Assembly: GCA_937921505.1 (NCBI GenBank)
Contig: CAKZUB010000111.1
Coordinates: 1-36,308, forward strand
Reading direction: 5' to 3'
Length of the DNA stretch: 36,308 bases
Origin: an uncultured Clostridia bacterium
GTDB lineage: Bacteria; Bacillota; Clostridia; Lachnospirales; Cellulosilyticaceae
The notes under the pieces are model-generated. The model did no database searches. It worked only from the letters and a program-made list of their open reading frames with translations, and was not told where the DNA came from. Below, piece by piece: positions 34,755 through 36,308 of the stretch (positions are counted from its first letter, which is position 1; the number at the start of each line of letters is the position of its first letter). Both the position numbers and the translations under genes were made by a program.

Positions 34755-34783
34755 TTTATATCTGCGCAATAACTTGCTATAAT
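34755..34783 (+). promoter_or_regulatory. Candidate promoter of the regulator gene
   Basis: TATAAT (34778-34783) is preceded by TGC, an extended -10 arrangement, with TTTATA (34755-34760) as a weak -35 box 17 bp upstream. Confidence 0.5.
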
Positions 34784-34845
34784 GTTTAAATTATGATAGT
34801 TTATTTTTATGAGTAAGAGTATTTCTCAAGGAGGTGAATATAAGA

Positions 34846-35784
34846 ATGAAAAAAACTTTAGAGCTTACTCTTGATAACATCCCCCTCGTCGCTAATATAG
34901 CTAAGGCCTTATCTTCTGAGATGCGCCTTGGCATTTTAAAGCTATTAGATACGCATCATTTAAATATCAGTGAAATAGCTCAGTCTCTGCAAATCCCTAT
35001 TTCTACTGCTGCACTTCATATTAAAGTATTAGAATCTGCTGGACTTGTCATCTCTCAGCCACAGCCTGGTATAAGAGGTTCACAAAAAATCAGTGGTATT
35101 AAAGTAGAAAAAATCTTTATCGATATCAAACCAGTAGAAGATCTCTCTAATCGCATTCAATCGCTAGCTACGCATATGCCTATTGGCAATTATTCTGATT
35201 TTAACATCGCAGCGCCCTGTGGCATTGCCTCTGAAAAACTTTCATTGTGCCCCGACGACGAATTACATGGTTTTTTCTCTCCTGATAAGCACAACGCTCA
35301 AATTGTCTGGTTTTACAAAGGTTTTTTGGAATATCGTTTCTCAAATCATCAACTAGCTGTTACAAATAAATTAATGAGTGTAGATTTCTCTTTTGAAGTT
35401 TGTTCTGAGGCTCCTGGATATAATAACAACTGGCCTTCTGATATAACTTTATGGATTAACAACCGTGAAATATGTACTTTTACCAGTACTGGTGATTACG
35501 GTGGAAGACGTGGTAATTTTACACCCTTATGGTGGCCCGATAACTTGACACAATTTGGACTTCTTCATACCTTATCTATATCACCTAAGGGATGTTCCTT
35601 AGACAATCACCATGTTTCTTCTCATACCATAGCCTCTTTAGATTTATATGCAAACAATTACATCTCGTTCCGTATAGGAATAAAAGATGATGCTAAATAT
35701 ATAGGCGGACTGAATCTATTTGGTGAAAAATTTGGTGATTTTGAGCAAAATATTATCATGCGTATCAATTATGAATATCAATAA
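34846..35784 (+). CDS. Winged-helix (ArsR-like) regulator with a large C-terminal beta-rich domain
   Basis: The protein has 312 residues from the ATG at 34846 (AAGGAGG 11 nt upstream; a GTG 12 nt earlier overlaps that site). Residues ~10-75 form a winged helix of ArsR type ('ANIAKALSSEMRLGILKLL', 'HLNISEIAQSLQIPISTAALHIKVLESAGLV' in part). The remaining ~230 residues are not the usual ArsR dimer extension. They include 'DFSFEVCSEAPGYNNNWPSDI', 'NREICTFTSTGDYGG', 'FTPLWWPDN' and 'YISFRIGIKDDAKYIGGLNLFG' (in part), a pattern that suggests a beta-sandwich, perhaps sugar-sensing. It is divergent from the second sugar operon, which it probably controls (inference). No family name for the C-terminal domain is known to me. 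Confidence 0.85.
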   Translation: MKKTLELTLDNIPLVANIAKALSSEMRLGILKLLDTHHLNISEIAQSLQIPISTAALHIKVLESAGLVISQPQPGIRGSQKISGIKVEKIFIDIKPVEDLSNRIQSLATHMPIGNYSDFNIAAPCGIASEKLSLCPDDELHGFFSPDKHNAQIVWFYKGFLEYRFSNHQLAVTNKLMSVDFSFEVCSEAPGYNNNWPSDITLWINNREICTFTSTGDYGGRRGNFTPLWWPDNLTQFGLLHTLSISPKGCSLDNHHVSSHTIASLDLYANNYISFRIGIKDDAKYIGGLNLFGEKFGDFEQNIIMRINYEYQ

Positions 35785-35848
35785 TAGGTTTAAATAGTAA
35801 AAACAGCTAGGATCATCCTAGCTGTTTTTACTATTTAAACCTATTATT
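35780..35848. terminator. Bidirectional terminator: 69-bp perfect palindrome
   Basis: Arms of 34 bp (35780-35813 and 35815-35848) are perfect complements around one base. It overlaps the regulator's stop codon (35782-35784) and directly abuts the transketolase's stop codon (35849-35851). T-runs lie within each arm, so both convergent transcripts may end here. A perfect dyad this long is far beyond what termination needs. Confidence 0.85.
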
Positions 35849-36308
35849 CTATAATATTGTTTTAGCTACAGAGACAACATTTTCCACTGTGAAACCATGT
35901 TTTTTAAAGATCACATCTGCTGGTGCAGATTCACCAAAGGTATCTATTGAAATCATTTTACCTTCAAATCCTAAATATTTATGCCAGCCAAATGAAGTTG
36001 CAGCCTCTACAGCGACTCTTTTTGCTTTATGTGATGGTAATACTGATTCTTTATAAGCTTCTGATTGATTTTCAAAGACATCCATTGACGGCATACTTAC
36101 AGCTGCAGCTTTAATACCTTCTTTTGCAAGTTCAGCTACTGCATTTACGATAAGCTGTACTTCTGAGCCTGTTGCAATAAGGATAATATCACTGTCTTTT
36201 GGGTCGCATCCAGCTACTACGTAAGCACCTTTTTTAGCATCCACTCCTGAGTTTTCAAGGAAAGGAAGATCTTGTCTTGAAAGCACAATAGCTACGGGTT
36301 CAGTTTTG
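35849..36308 (-). CDS. tkt: Transketolase, C-terminal part (truncated by window edge)
   Basis: An open frame of about 153 codons enters from the right edge and ends at TAG (35849-35851). It reads 'KTEPVAIVLSRQDLPFLE', 'KGAYVVAGCDPKDSDIILIATGSEVQL' in part, 'VSMPSMDVFENQSEAYKESVLP' in part, 'AVEAATSFGWHKYLGFEG' and 'SIDTFGESAPADVIFKKHGFT'. These are the end of the pyrimidine-binding domain and the whole C-terminal domain of transketolase. The enzyme transfers two-carbon ketol units in the pentose phosphate pathway with thiamine diphosphate. An internal GTG near 36286 is not a start; the gene begins beyond the window. Confidence 0.93.
   Translation of the reverse strand, partial: KTEPVAIVLSRQDLPFLENSGVDAKKGAYVVAGCDPKDSDIILIATGSEVQLIVNAVAELAKEGIKAAAVSMPSMDVFENQSEAYKESVLPSHKAKRVAVEAATSFGWHKYLGFEGKMISIDTFGESAPADVIFKKHGFTVENVVSVAKTIL

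Overview
The window reads as chromosomal DNA from a low-GC, Gram-positive, spore-forming anaerobe of the Clostridia, most like a plant-polysaccharide-degrading Lachnospirales or Cellulosilyticum-type organism (inference). The grounds are strong AGGAGG ribosome sites, lipobox-bearing binding proteins, a Spo0E-type phosphatase, a long-form HPF, a preQ1-I riboswitch and many glycoside hydrolases fed by ABC transporters. Almost every gene is on the minus strand. The one intact plus-strand gene is a transcription regulator at 34846-35784. No rRNA, tRNA or CRISPR array was seen.

Layout. 1-1356: start of an exported fibronectin-III/Kelch protein that runs off the left edge. 1719-4421: a decayed IS66-type element (tnpB frameshifted, tnpC carrying an in-frame amber codon), next to a degraded IS4-type transposase fragment (4625-4858, plus strand). 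4933-14846: a coherent beta-1,2-glucan (sophorooligosaccharide) uptake and phosphorolysis cluster. In transcription order it has a binding lipoprotein, two permeases, a GH94 1,2-beta-oligoglucan phosphorylase-type enzyme, a LacI regulator and a GH3 beta-glucosidase, with two CGAAACGTTT operators upstream. 15337-20420: housekeeping genes (long HPF, preQ1 riboswitch plus queT, EamA exporter, PfkB sugar kinase, surE, a hypothetical protein). 20629-23035: a polar amino acid ABC transporter, with a cluster of six DnaA-box-like nonamers upstream (23201-23330). 23456-24425: a Dabb-domain protein, a small Spo0E-like phosphatase and the remains of a GGDEF protein.

24683-34401: a second carbohydrate operon. 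In transcription order it has a binding lipoprotein, two permeases, a GH2 enzyme, a membrane acyltransferase-like protein, a GH43 lipoprotein and a chemoreceptor. An unusual winged-helix regulator with a large C-terminal domain is divergent from it. 35849-36308: the C-terminal part of a transketolase, convergent with the regulator and separated from it by a 69-bp near-perfect palindrome.

Common threads. In all three ABC operons a stable hairpin sits directly after the binding-protein gene and before the permease genes, which probably sets a high ratio of binding protein to membrane subunits. In both sugar operons candidate LacI-type operators with an AAACGTT core lie at or just downstream of the predicted promoter. 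The best candidates for little-described biology are the DnaA-box cluster away from dnaA, the fused-sensor regulator with its palindromes, and the chemoreceptor at the end of a glycosidase operon.
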